From contig CM034546.1 in assembly GCA_020055645.1 (NCBI GenBank), positions 97,278,001 to 97,342,000 of the forward strand: DNA of 64,000 bases. The letters are read 5' to 3'. The translations under genes were made by a program, and so were the position numbers. Under the pieces are notes generated by a model. It was not told the DNA's origin. It saw nothing but the letters and a program-made list of their open reading frames with translations, and did no database searches. Within the stretch, counting starts at the first letter, position 1. Each line of letters opens with the position of its first letter. Below are positions 51,312 to 64,000 of this stretch, one piece after another. The stretch is from Tomocerus qinae. Taxonomy: Eukaryota; Arthropoda; Collembola; Entomobryomorpha; Tomoceridae.

Positions 51312-53011
51312 ACTACTAGCCCCTCCCTGGAATGAAACATCAAATCAAAGGTAACCAAAGTTTTTACATAGTAGGCTCCAAATGAATGTTCAAGTTTAGC
51401 TAGTTTAATTTTAACATACTTAGAATACTTACACTTATGACTTAACATAACAGTGACATGTATTTATAAGCAATGATGATAAACAGTAAAGAATGACTTA
51501 CACGGGCACCGACGAAACACTAGAAATCAATTGTTTTTCTAACGAAAGTATTAATTTGAAACAAAATAGTCAATAAATATTTCTATTGACCATTTTTTAC
51601 CAACAACCAAGTTCCAAGAGTTCTTCCAAACACCAAATTATGACCACTTCTAAGAAAAATGTGAATTTAGTAAATATTATTATATTCCAAATCCAGCGCT
51701 ATTTGGATTTGAACTCACAATGTAATCTAGGCCAAACTCAGTTGAATTACTATACCCTCATTCTCAGTCCAGCCCAAGTCCAGGTCCAGACAAGCCTATA
51801 GTACACAATTAATGAGATTACTAAATTAAATGGTCTTAGTGGGTAGGCATGCTAATTTAATTTATTATGTCCTCCTGAACCTATTTCTGGTATTCTAGTT
51901 AGATTGACACACGCATAGAAACTAGCGACGGATAGCTAGGGCCATGGCTATACGGCTATACTATATTTGAAAGTTGAATCACGTAAAATTTTTACAACAA
52001 AGCCTGGATTAGAAAAATATTTTGAATTTAATGAAAGCCAATTTTCCCGATGTTGAAAATGTGGCCATTAATTATCTATAACTATTGAAGATCCAGGGTT
52101 ATGATCATCACTCAACTAACCGATGAATCGTCTGCGGTTAGTGAATAGTACATCGTGGTTGGATGGCATAAATGATATTAAAATGGTTATGGCTTTTCAC
52201 TCGTAAAATAATATTTATTCAATCTCATAGTGTCTTCGTAATGTAGAATATAGAACTAATGTCATTAAATTGCTATGTCGGTTACAGGAACTATCGACAT
52301 GCGCGTATACATACATATCTGTGTTACAGTTACTTAATCCTATTTAAAAATTACGGTACATACATGTTACTACAAATAATTACGATCAGTCTATGGACAC
52401 GCAGAGACAACAACCAATTTATCGTGAAACAAATATAATTTTACACACTGCAGTTTCTATTCATCAGTCACATCATGATTCGTTCAAGTTATTTTATACG
52501 CCCCATTTTATACAAGGACACAATCTTATACATTCCAGTATCTAATATTTTAAATATTTTAATTTAAAGTTCAACTTTTTACACTATAGGCACATCATAA
52601 ATGTATATGCTATTAGCACTTGTTAATTTTCTTTCCTAGCCAAGTCGGAAATTATTTCCAAAATTAGGCACGCACTAAGTGCCCACTTCTACACTTACAT
52701 ACTCATTTCAAAAATGATACCAGAACAAATGGTAAGTACATGTATATTAATTTCACCATTTCACAGTTACTAATTATAAAAATTTCTAAGCCTATTATTT
52801 TTGGATTACACGACATTAAAAGGGAGAACAGTTTCTTAGCTAATCGCCTTTGCTCTAACCGTAGCTGAATGAAGCATGAAAGCATTCCCTAAACCTAAAA
52901 AGCAAGCGTAAAAGGAGAAAATCTTTGTAAATGCAATTAGTCATAATATATCCTATCATGTACATTTTGAAAGATACGCGTCACAAATTTATGCTATACA
53001 AATGTGTCCAC
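51312..53011. other. Intergenic region between two minus-strand genes
   Basis: This should contain the 3' UTR of the Ig-domain gene and the promoter and 5' UTR of the zinc-finger gene. TTTATT at 52214-52219 is a distant possible minus-strand poly(A) signal. I found no further Ig, transmembrane or kinase exon here, which matters for judging that the Ig gene truly ends at 53012. Confidence 0.5.
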
Positions 53012-56000
53012 CTATTTGTCAGTAGTTAACAGAGAAACGTTTCTCCATTCAGTTGCAGAGTTCCAAAGAGGAGCAAAACAATAAACCGTAGTATATTCTT
53101 TTTCGTCAATTTCTCGGTCATAATTAGCTGGGAAGCGCTCTGAAATTGAAAATGTAACATTAGTTCATGCTAAAGTTTCTTTACAAGTACATGAAAATCT
53201 AAACTGAATGAAATGTACCCTCATTTAGGATTTCCAAGGCTCCATTTTGTTTCCTCACTCCCCATCTCAATCCATGAGAAAAGAAAAAGCTATTTGCATG
53301 ACAAGCATAAGTAGCTTTACCATTCGGTGAAGATTGTTCCTTCATCAGTCTCAGTACTTTATCAAGGGGTGGAAACTCAGTGAAATCTGTAACTGAAGTT
53401 CACAAAACGTAGCCATAATGTTATTAAATGATATCACAGGTTATTACCTAATATTTAAAGGTGACTGCATAGTGTATATAAATAGCCTTACTGAAAACGC
53501 CATCATTGTAAGAAAATTGGTAGTATTTTTTGTTAGTTTCTTTGATAGAGCATTCGATAATCCCAGAGTCACTATACGTTGCTAGTTCGTAGGCTACACA
53601 ATTGTCATCAACTTCAGTGTACATGTGACCACATTTTGGAAAGCAAGACTTGTGCTCTACATAAATCTTTCTCACGTCACAATCGCTCATGGATTCACAA
53701 CGGCTGTGAACCATATTTGGTCGTATTTTCTTATCATCAGAGCAGCATCGAATTCGTTTTCTGTCTTCGTCAAAGTAGAAATTAATTCGAGATACATCAA
53801 TATCTTCAGCTACATTTTCGGAATACAATATAATTAAATATTTTGTGTTTAATAGATACAACTACATTCAAATTCAATGTTTGTGGTAGTAACTTTACGT
53901 TTTGAATCTTCAAAATATGAAAGTTGATTATCAATTGTACTGCCGGAGCCACCGGTGCTGGTGGGTAATGCATCTGATTAACACAACAAGGAGTAATAAA
54001 TATATTTGGGAAACCAATTTGCTTTGTATATTCATCAATTCACCAAACAATTATCACTCATGAAAGTTTTTTTGTATTTGCGTTAACTATTTCTACGAAT
54101 GCCTTATTCCTATGATAAGAGATTTCAACAATTACTTTTAGGAGGTGTTAATCGTAGATGCAATTTCTCTTGTCGGTCATCTAAAGAGGCTTTGCAGTAG
54201 TACTTTCCGTAAGGATCATTCACACCTTCACCTCTCCATTTCAAGCGAAATCCAACTTTAGGATCATAGGTGAGTGTTTCACCAACTTGTTTTTCTTCCA
54301 CACCCTAATAGGATTAATCAATATGCGTACAACTGGTAAGTACAAACAACCTTTAGTGCTCATTATCATGTTAAAAGTGTTCCTAGAAGTAGAGAATAAA
54401 AAGAGTATTTCCTCACTCCAGATACTGTTGATTTGAATAGATGGACTTGGACCTCTTTTACAGAGACAGCACAAGGCAACGTCACCCAAGAGTCCCTCTC
54501 CTTAGGAGCCACGGTGAATGTTACAGATCCATTTGTTTCAGCATTGCCCAAAAATATATTTTTCCCTGGAATTTATGAAGTGAGAAGGCAATTAGCATTT
54601 ACGTCATCGTCATAAAATATCTGCGGTGCAATGATTCACGTCATTGTATCATTGAATCATCACTTAGGTATGTTCGTCACAATCAGCACAAATTAACATT
54701 GATATAAGTTAATGACATCCATTTATGGTGATATAACATTGTCATTTGATGCTACTATGTACAACAACAAAAAGTTCCAAACGAAGCTAAGCAAAGGTCT
54801 GTACATAGAATTGAATATCATTCACTTTCCTTAACGCTGATAAATATAGACACGTTGTCATTAGAACAATTTTATAAATGCAATTCACTGAACGCTTCGT
54901 TTGCGTAGCAAAACAGTTTGCATGTTGTAACGTTTTAAACCCTTTATTGTCCACAAATGGGAGACAAGCATACCAAGAAAAACTACCGTGACATGAGCTC
55001 ATCCTTTATTCGTGTATTCATTAAAGGAAGTGACAAAGAGAATTTAGTCCATTAAGTAGCAATATAGATTACGACATTCATTATCTCTCATCGCAGTATG
55101 CGGCAAAAAATAACAATATCATAGGCCAATTAGTGTGAATTGTACATTGCTTATGCATGTTATGATAGTAAAGACGGTTATTTTGCACTAAATGTGATAC
55201 GGTATAGTGGCAATTTCTGCCTCAGACTCACCTGGAACAAATAGATACATGTAAGAATGGAGTTTTGGATCCTCGATATTTTCACATGTATATCTCCCAG
55301 TCTGTCTCTCGGCCGTGTGTGTAAATGTCACGGTGGCTGAGTAGGTGTATGTGGATGGATTATATAATTCCGGAGCGTGACGAAATGTCTCCAAATGCAC
55401 AGGTGGAGACTAGACATGATTCAACAATACAAAAACACAATTAGCTTCTTAAAATTGAGTCACTAATTACTAATTTTCCTCTGATGATTTCAGGTTCAGA
55501 GTTTACTTAATGTATTAGAGTAATTTACTTTCAACTAATTGTGAATAATATTTCAGTTTGCTTTATAAATTGCCCTAAATGCTATTTACTTAAAAATCGT
55601 GATTCAGAAATGAGATTCGTAATTTAATATATGAATGAACTTGAAAAGGATAAAGCACTTAACAATGATCTCATAGCTTTCATCTTTTATAGCGATCTAC
55701 TAACTAAAATAGGGTAAAACGAGAGATAGTGTTGAAAAACATACTCCAGGTCCATCATAGCTCCACTTGACGGGATAGCCTGCCTTACAATTGAGTTGTA
55801 AACTTTTTCCTTCCCAAATGTGATCTTCAACGGATAACTTGGGTAGTGTAGCTTCGCTATTGCTTTGGCTACTTACAGTAAAAACCACTTGGCCAGCATA
55901 GTTCATTTTGTAAGCTCCAATAACTGGAGGATCATTTGGATTTAGAGATTCAGTAGACGAGACCTGCAAGCAGTTTTCCGAAACGATAACAATGATTGCA

Positions 56001-56041
56001 ATAACAGATGCACAAAGCCAGTCCGGTAGTGATTTCCTCAT
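53012..56041 (-). CDS. Secreted Ig-domain protein resembling the VEGFR/PVR ectodomain, no kinase (495 aa, 8 exons)
   Basis: Exons in transcript order: 56041-55745, 55409-55232, 54565-54417, 54304-54136, 53973-53899, 53809-53492, 53392-53219, 53139-53012; phases 0, 1, 0, 1, 1, 1, 1 match and end exactly on TAG (1488 nt). I chose the ATG at 56041 (AAAATG context) because it starts a clean signal peptide (MRKSLPDWLCASVIAIIVIV); an in-frame ATG at 56137 would add 32 residues. Ig1 has C85, W93 and C141 (GRYTCEN). Ig2 has C190 (TLPCAV) and C245 (GKYYCKA), with YDPKVGFRL, which resembles the second Ig domain of VEGFR/PDGFR receptors. A Gly/Ser linker is followed by a Cys-rich Ig3 (C376 in DSGIIEC) and a partial Ig4 (ATYACHANS, VYCFAP). 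Several N-glycosylation sites occur. There is no transmembrane segment, GPI signal or kinase, so it is predicted to be secreted, perhaps binding PVF/VEGF-type ligands (inference). Confidence 0.82.
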
Positions 56042-59000
56042 TTTCTTCCCTATCTGGATCAGTGGTCCGAAAACGCGTGTAATAAATAAAAACAAAAGTC
56101 TTGAGTGTAGTACACTTTGAACTAAAGTGATAGGCACGCAACCACGTCGACCGTCGATCCTAGGTCACACAAACTGTATAATAGAAACCACAAATAATAA
56201 GTTAGGATACATTGTTTCCAACTAGATTAATTGCAAACTAATTGCAAATCCGTAAGGGAAGGAAAAGGAACTTGTATTGATTGAGATAGAAGGAGTTGAG
56301 TTGCCTGTTAGAAAATGATTATGTGGTAAATGAATGTTATGTGCACTTGGCTGTATTTCTGGCTCAAATACTAATCTTTATCCTTAGTTTACAGTCGAAG
56401 AAACATGGTGCTTATTAGTATCCATGTTGTAGATAATTAAAGAAAACATGAGTAGCTGCCATAATCAGATTATTTAAGAAGGCCAACTTATTGTTGAGTA
56501 TTCTATCTATAGACTAACAATCTTGTAAATAAGTTCTGTTGTTGGATACCAGTGGGACAGGAATTTTAGAAAAATTGTTTTTCCCAAGGGGTATGGGGTT
56601 AGCTAATTAGGCAGAGGTCTGTGAGCTCGCACTCTTGGTACGTGTGTATACACTGTACAAAAACCGTATTCAATTATTATTCTAGAATCTAGAATATTTT
56701 TTAACAATTGTTCATGATATCCTAAGGGCTGGCCGTACAGAGAATAATATTGTGATAGTATAGATAAAAAATATACTTCGTTTCGCTTTAGGGATTTTAC
56801 ATGTTCTGTTAGGTAACACTATAGTGCATTATATGCATTAGTTGTGTCGACGCAAATTAATCACTATCTATATACCTGCTTGCTTGTGCGGAAAAAAATG
56901 TTGCACCTTTCGATGCATTCAGATAAATTACAATACGACTGCGAAACATTGTTTTGCAGACGTTTTTGGATTTGTACCTAAACTCAGATCTGTTGGCAAG
57001 AAAAACATTGCAATTTTACCCTTTTTAATCACTAATGTAATAAATAATACATGTATATGTTTATTCTGTGGTTACTTTTAGTGTATAATGGTAAATAGTT
57101 TAAAAGCCAGAGGATGACGATAGGCCAAAGATATAGGTACTGACTTGTACTTGGTCTTGAAATTAAATTTTTAAACACCATTGCCATTTATTTGGTGCGT
57201 CTGAGTCTGAATTGTCTATTTGATTCTCTCACAGGTATAAAAATTGTAAATTGCGTTAACAGTTAGTAAATTACTATGAAATGGTACGTCAATCGCAAAA
57301 AAATTAATTTCTCTCTACTATACTTAAATGGTAATTGCTACCCGAAGTACAATTATGTGAACTGAATAGTGTTAGTTCACGAGATTGGAACCAGAAATTG
57401 AAAAGTAGGGGTAATTTAAAATAAAAGTAATAAAATGCACTACGAACCAGCAGAGTAGACGGGCAGTAAATGAATGTAACGACGTAGTATAACGTATAAG
57501 TATTAATAAAGAGTTATTCTTTGGGAGCGAATGACTAGTAGTGTGTCTTTTATAACAAAAAGAGACTGCTTGAGTGTTGGTCGAGTCTGTTAAAAGGATT
57601 CTGCTACATGACAGACACACAAGTGGAAGTTGAGTCGACGTTCATAAAATGATGATTTGAGACTGAGAGGTAAACCGAGTCGTAGGTGCAATTTTATTCT
57701 CCAAGTTTAAGTTTAGTACCTTCCTGAGCTGAGCCATTAATAGCGATCATACCTACCCATTTAAAATGACTTTATTTAAGATAAATAAGACAGCTGTGCA
57801 TATACAATACTACAATGCAACACACACAAGTTTGGGGTATATCTCGTTTACTTGCTAACTTCACAGCTGCCCTGCCTGGATAGGCTTTATGTAAATTCGT
57901 ATGTGATTAAGTATGCATTCAAGGTATGTAAAGCTCTAAATCACGTCAAGAGCAAAAAGTAATATTAATATGCATTACTACGTACTTTATTGTCATCTCG
58001 AGGAGTGGGACTTTAATATGTGAATACTGAGAATATTTAACCAAAAGCCAAACACACTCCGCCCCAAAGCTCTGCCTTGCCCAAATTAAGCTAACAATAA
58101 CTTTGAATCATGTTTGTTTGCCTTACACTGCTAGAATGAACTAGAGATGTAAAATATGTGGGTTTTCAGGTTCACACTTTTTGGCCTTCACTTATGGTAT
58201 TGTTTACTTGGAAAATATATCTTCTGTCACTATTTATCGTGTATGATAATTCCTTACTTCACAACTTTGCTGAAATAAAATGAATATTATTATAATAGCT
58301 ACCTATAAGCGAAGAAATCCATTTCCTCCATTTTCAAATAATATCTGCCTTTGCGGTACTTCTTCCTTTTACTAATGGGTACAACCAAATAAATCAGATA
58401 AATACAGTAGCCCACTTTTCATAATTATGTCATTTTCTTCTCAACGATCATTGATGCGTACATTATTGATAATTTAAATCCTGAAGGTCTTTCTTTGCGG
58501 TTCTTATCACACACTTGTAATTCTCAAAACTACCACATTGATTTCAGTCTCATTTTGCATTAAATTGAAATATGCACGTGTATCTCAATATGCTATATAC
58601 ATACATCCTAGTATGTTTTACACGTTCGGTTGCGGTTGTTGTTTCCAACTTTGATATACTGTAACTCTTGGATACTTTTATACACGTTTCATCTAATTGC
58701 CCAATAGGCAGTTTTTAATTATTATTTTAATGCCAAGAAAACTTGTGATCAGGAAGTATCTTGATCGAATGCTGACATCACTAATAGAATTTTACATTTC
58801 ATTTTCATGATTTCCAGTAACCCACTAACACAAGGTGACATTCAAAAATGTAAATTATATTCCATTCAATTAGATATAGTTCTTGGTAAGGAAATCAGGT
58901 GTTGCAATTGGTAGTTAGCACTAATTGAATTCAAGAAGTCATGCATAGTTAATTTTAAGTATTAAGCAATAATTTTACTACAGAAGTTCTGTTATCTAAA

Positions 59001-61627
59001 GAAGATACGTGTCAGACATTTGTCCTCGGCACTTAGTACAGAGTGATAATGACTTTGTGACCTAAGGGATATATTTGTAAAATTATTTCAAGCAAATACA
59101 GAATACAGACTGAGAGGTTCATAATATTTGACTTGTCTGAGTCATTGTACTTCTTTGTGTTATATATTTACATTGAGACTACTTATATTATGTTATATTG
59201 GATAGTATTTACTATGTACACAGACGAATGCTACTAAAGCGAATGAAATGTAACGGTCGTAGCTCTGTTTTTTCTTACTCCATGAAAATGGCATAAAGGT
59301 ATTTAAAACTAAAATAGCTTTTTAAAGTAGTTGATAGGGGTAATATATCAAATGAGGTTATCTTAAAGACCTTGGAACTGGGGATGCACCTGCACATTCT
59401 CGAATGTATTGCGTGTTCTTCGAATTTGATGATCAAATCTAAATAAAACCCACAAAGACTTATTATTATGTACATCAAAATTAGATTTGCCCCTGGTAAT
59501 CCGGTTAGTTCGGTCTACATAGCATTTATTTTGAGCACAATGGAATTCAGAACTATTTTAATCCTATAGATATGCTTATAGATTCAGTTTATGGCAAGAA
59601 GATGTACAATTGTTCTGACTGACTGTGATGGAGTACAGAAACAATACAAAGAGTATGATGCAAGTTTATTCTAAATCTGTTTGCTTCGTGAAAGAGCTCT
59701 GTTAAAAACAGAATCTCTCTTTGTTCATTTAATTAACAAAGGACAACAGGGATGAAAGTTTTGAATGGAACATTGCACGGATATATACTATCGAACACAG
59801 TCATGCTAGTCATACATTATGCAAAACTTTATGTGTGAAAAACTGTTGTAGTTAGTAATTCTAGGGAGTGAGACTCAGCCCAACAACGGATTCGATAGCC
59901 TGTCATTAACTCATTGTAGTCACTTCTTGTATTTAGGTCGTAAATGAAATACCATTGTCCATTGTGTTTTTTATTTTGTTAGCTCCGTTCCCAAGTTTGG
60001 CTGATTTTGATAGATTGTTTCTGATTTACATAGAATACTACTTCCAACGTGTGGCTCTTGATAAAATCCAAAAACCTAATGGATAACCAAACACTTTCAG
60101 AAATAGCATTGAAGTGTAATCACTGAAGCTTCCCACATTGCAGAGGACATAATGTACTTAAGTACAGCGATAGTAATATAATTATGATGGATGATGTTAG
60201 GTATCTTTATGGCGTGATTTAAATATCGACTTCACTTCACTTGTACTGTAATCTTTATTTACTTAGAAAATTGTGAATTTTTCTACACTATTTTTTCTAG
60301 ATTTTTTTCTAATACGTACTAACAGTTGTTTACTTATTTTGCTCGTATTAGATTTCGAAGTACTAATTTAGGTTTTTTTCTCACGCTTTAATCTATTAAA
60401 CAACTTTATCCACTTTTATCTTTGTTGCGTTTTGATGTACTTCATTAAACTATCCAAACAATTGAGTACCTATTTTAAATAGTAAAAAATGTAATCAGAG
60501 AATGCATTTTGGGGGCTAAGCCACCTACCGACTTTGCATATTACATAATTTCTAGATAATATTATGTAAGTTCTCTTGGGATCTCAAATTTTGTTTGTTT
60601 CCTATCAAGACATAGGGTTATTAGAGTCAGGGCCCAGTACATTTCACTGCTGATGGTGGAGGAAAAGAAGGTTAGCATAAGGTATGATAAGATTTCTAAA
60701 ACTACGAAGGATAAGCAAGCATGTAACTGAGTAGAAATTAGTCAAATATTAAGATATCCCCCAATTGGTAGTACAAATTAGTTAGGGCAAAGGGGAAAAC
60801 CCAATTCATTAGATATTAATCTGCATGTTTATGGGACGGAAAAATCCAAGTCAGGTATCACTTTTTTTAAGTGATTCCCATATGAGAATCGAAGCTTAAA
60901 CCTGCGAGATAGAAGCAATAAACCGCTGGCCTGGCTATTAAATTAAAAAAATAATTCAATACTATTCATAAGTTGATAAATTCATTTTGCATGTGTGAGA
61001 TACTACCAAGTAAAAACTATGTAATGCATGCAAACTCTTAGTGCATATTTGAACTTTGTATTCTGTATTCTGATATTCATATAGATAATTAAGCCTGAAA
61101 CGGCTACAGCTGGATAAAGCCTTTTTCTGGTCTACTAAGTCCTAACTAATTTATAGTATTCCGATGAGAGATAATCGGGGGGTTTGAATTGAAACTAAGC
61201 AGTTTAAAAAATTGCAACGTATCCCATTGGTAGATTGTCGTACAGCTCATCAATTTCATTACTACTAAGTAGATCTAGAAGTTCATATTTTCATAAGAGT
61301 TGTAACTGTCAATACAAATTAATAAAAGTTCAAAAAACAAGCATTACTTTTAGTATGGCCTACAGTATTAAATATCTTTCTCCTTTACTCGAAATATTGA
61401 ATCCCAAGAACTTCAGGATTTTCTATTGTGTCCGTATTGAGGACGGTGTAATTGATATTTCGTTAAGCATATTTACTAATACTACATGTATCTACCTCAC
61501 TGTCACAGATATGTATTAATAATATAACAAATTATATCGAGAAATAAGAATTCAGTAACCAGATAGTACAGAGCGAGTCCTTAAATAAGTTGAATTAGAG
61601 GTTAAATTAGATTGTAAACGAAATCAG
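56042..61627. other. Long stretch without a convincing gene
   Basis: The part nearest 56042 should hold the promoter and 5' UTR of the Ig-domain gene. The rest is AT-rich with only short open frames lacking motifs or splice partners. No RNA gene or mobile element was recognised. Confidence 0.5.
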
Positions 61628-61633
61628 TTTATT
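61628..61633 (-). terminator. Poly(A) signal of the PPxY membrane-protein gene
   Basis: TTTATT on the plus strand reads AATAAA on the minus strand, about 230 bp downstream of the stop codon at 61864-61866. Strand and distance fit. Confidence 0.45.
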
Positions 61634-61863
61634 TTTTCAATTACGCATTACAATAACAAACATAGTAATAGTATATGTAACATAGGGGAAATTAAGAGTA
61701 CATATTTGAAAATAAACACTGTGTCTTATCTATTCACACGGTTCGGTCGAACGAGCAACAAGAAAAAACAGAAGTCTAAAAGACACACAATATCACGAAA
61801 ACCAGTATTTTCTACCCGCATAAATCTTATGATGTTATACGATAGTTATGCATTGTCGACGAA

Positions 61864-62652
61864 CTACATTGACGACTTTTCATTAGCAGGGCTTTGAAGA
61901 ATAATGGTGGATGATTTAATTGCATCTTCGTAAGAGGGTGGGGGTAAATCGTGTACAGTATGCAAAGATGGGTAAGAATTGGGGTGTACTAAATAGGGCA
62001 TATTAATTGCCATATGGGCTTGTTCGGGCACAGTTAATGTTGCCTCCGAAGGCAATCCTGGATGGCTGTTATTCCTTTCGTAATAAACTGTGAGGAGCCT
62101 TGGTGTTCCTCTGGGGTTTGAAAAGCTGGATGATCTGCTACTGATTTCAATTAGGGGATGTGCAGAACACACTGATGAACTTGGCGATCGATTAATGGTA
62201 CAACTCCTTTGAGCATTCCGTTGCAGAAGAGTTCTCCATGACATTTGCCGAAAACGTTGAGTAGCTTCTCTCCGAAAAGATGGGGGGTACAATGTAAATA
62301 TTGTATTAGGATTCCCAGTCCAAAATGATGGACTACTTGGTGATGAAACTACAATTATATAGAGGTATAGAAACATTTGTACATTTAAACTAAATACCAC
62401 TTAGAGAAACTGAAAAAATAAAATTAAAATTGCTAGACTTACTTGGACTAGATGATTTTAACTGCATTTGACTGCATGTGCAATAGCAAGCGTAACAAAA
62501 CTGAAATAGTAAATGTAATTAGTCTTTGTAAATGAACTTGGATACAGTAATTATAATTATTAGTATCAAATTAATTGGTAAGTTATGCTCACAGCTATAA
62601 ATGTTAAAATCACAACTCCAGTAATGAAGTAAAGAACTGTTTCAGACTCCAT
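61864..62652 (-). CDS. Small single-pass membrane protein with a C-terminal PPxY motif (200 aa, 3 exons)
   Basis: Exons in transcript order are 62652-62593, 62500-62443 and 62348-61864 (introns of 92 and 94 bp, phases 0 and 1), 603 nt with stop. The ATG sits in a strong context (CCAAAATGG). Residues 6-26 form a transmembrane segment with a very short N-terminal side, followed at once by FCYACYCTCS, whose Cys cluster suits palmitoylation. The rest (40-200) is a Ser/Pro/Arg-rich, probably cytoplasmic tail. DLPPPSYEDAIKS near the C-terminus holds a PPxY motif (176-179), the ligand for WW domains such as those of NEDD4-family ubiquitin ligases and YAP-type proteins. Short membrane proteins with juxtamembrane Cys and PPxY often act as ubiquitin-ligase adaptors. 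I do not recognise a specific orthologue, so the adaptor role is inference from motif arrangement. Confidence 0.82.
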
Positions 62653-64000
62653 TTTGGTTGAGTAACAAATTATTCTTCGACTAATTTAATTGTGTATGTA
62701 ACTGTGTGACAGTATTATCCATTTCAGCCAAGGAGAAAATACACTCATTGGATACAAAGCCTACTCAACTAAAATTAATAACTGAAAAACAATGCTTTAA
62801 ATATATGTATATTACGCTTGAATTTTATCGGATTATTTCTGTGACGCTACTCTAAAAGTTCCAAAACTACAGAAGTTAATGAATCAACTATAAATCGAAT
62901 TGTTTCTGCATAAAAGGCGAACCAAACTTGACAATGAGGAACAATAATTTAAAGGAGGAAAATCCTGGAATGAGCATCAGGAAATTCTATTTACACTTGA
63001 ATTCGCTGAATATAAAAAAAATAAAAACAAAAGCCAAGCTTGTACATTCGTACGTGTTATTTATGGCTATGATACTGTTACTGAAGTACGTTAGCTAAAT
63101 ATATACCTAATCAAGTAGGTATTTACAAGACCACATAATATGGAATACCATTGCAAAATACACGTACAGTACTCATGATATTGTGAAATATGACGACACA
63201 AACTAAAAAGCTGTCCAAATAGTATAGATCATATTTTTTCATACCTAACTATTAAATGGTGTATGTCTTCAACCAGTAACGTGTCAAGTGTCATTAGAAT
63301 CCTTTTCGTAAAACGAAAATGACAATTTCTTTGCGGTTGTCCTTGTTCTCTTGCTGCGATCATGATAACGTATATCTGTTCAATTATTAGTCTTTCCACT
63401 TTTAATTAGTTATGATTTTATGATATATTATTGGAACCTCGTGCCTACTATAACCCCTTGTCACTTTTATTCGAAAGCCAATAACCAGGATTTTACGTTG
63501 ATATTTTCAGCTCTTGGCTAATTTTAGTTTAATCATCGCTTTGGGAAAATTATAATTATAAGCATGTCTGTCCGATTTCCTGTTTGAAATCTTTGGCACA
63601 TTTTTAGCCACTCATTTGTCTAATTAAGCCCAAAATAGTATGGTATTTCAAATGATTGAAGATTGTTAACAACTACATGGTATTTACATTTATGGAAGCC
63701 AACAATAGTAAAGTAATAATTGTAAACAATGTCGTTACTAAAATTGTTACAAATTCATTTCTAAATAGCATTGATGCTCCAATGACTTTTAATTCATAAA
63801 CCATAGCGTGTTAAACCTCATCGTAAGTCTAGACTAGACTACTGAATATACTTAATTAATACAAAAAATAATTGCTAGCTACATTTAATGTGCTGTATAA
63901 ATTTATTTTTGCCACCAAGGCTTCTTTGTGGTGTCTGGTGTTATTAATGTGTGACCGTGTTACCTAAGCAGATTCTTTGCTGTAGATACACGAAACATAT
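62653..64000. other. Upstream region of the PPxY gene, nothing else seen
   Basis: This should contain the 5' UTR and promoter of the minus-strand PPxY gene. No exon with supported splice sites, RNA gene or repeat was recognised up to the window edge. Confidence 0.5.

Noticed and set aside
53448..53491. Extension of Ig exon 6 to the in-frame TAG near 53448
   Set aside because: A gtaagg donor at 53491-53486 joins in phase to the next exon, which continues the Ig fold (ATYACHANS). The extension would end the protein early without completing a domain.
1..64000. CRISPR array, operon or prokaryotic mobile island
   Set aside because: All supported genes are spliced eukaryotic genes and no regularly spaced repeat array is present.

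Overview
This is AT-rich eukaryotic nuclear DNA with spliceosomal genes (GT-AG introns from about 60 bp to several kb). The gene set points to an arthropod: a Cad96Ca/Stitcher-type cadherin receptor tyrosine kinase, a C2H2 zinc-finger protein with an N-terminal ZAD-like CxxC...CxxC module, and a VEGFR/PVR-like immunoglobulin protein. A hexapod (insect or springtail) is likely, but the species cannot be fixed from the window. Exon structures below were built by hand from splice sites and reading-frame continuity. Where a gene is called, every internal exon junction keeps phase.

Layout. 2031-10808 (+) is the 3' part of a gene that enters from outside the window; its Ser-rich C-terminal 506 residues are not recognised. 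10809-22332 shows no convincing gene. 22333-23099 (+) is a compact 4-exon gene for a 134-residue protein resembling a degenerate EF-hand pair. 23396-35068 is mostly empty, with one orphan exon candidate at 24100-24333. 35069-47477 (+) is a complete 10-exon Cad96Ca-like receptor tyrosine kinase; its 4.8-kb first intron is packed with nested inverted-repeat (foldback/MITE-like) elements. 48626-51311 (-) is a 6-exon ZAD-like C2H2 zinc-finger gene, convergent with the kinase. 53012-56041 (-) is an 8-exon secreted Ig-domain protein resembling the VEGFR/PDGFR/PVR ectodomain but ending without a membrane segment or kinase. 56042-61863 is empty to my eye. 61864-62652 (-) is a 3-exon single-pass membrane protein with a C-terminal PPPSY motif.

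The genes do not form an operon or an obvious pathway. The two RTK-related genes (the full Cad96Ca-like kinase and the kinase-less VEGFR-like ectodomain) lie about 5.5 kb apart, but they belong to different receptor families. The most unusual items are the nested foldback elements in the kinase gene's first intron and the kinase-less VEGFR/PVR-like secreted protein. I did not find a clearly new multi-gene system.
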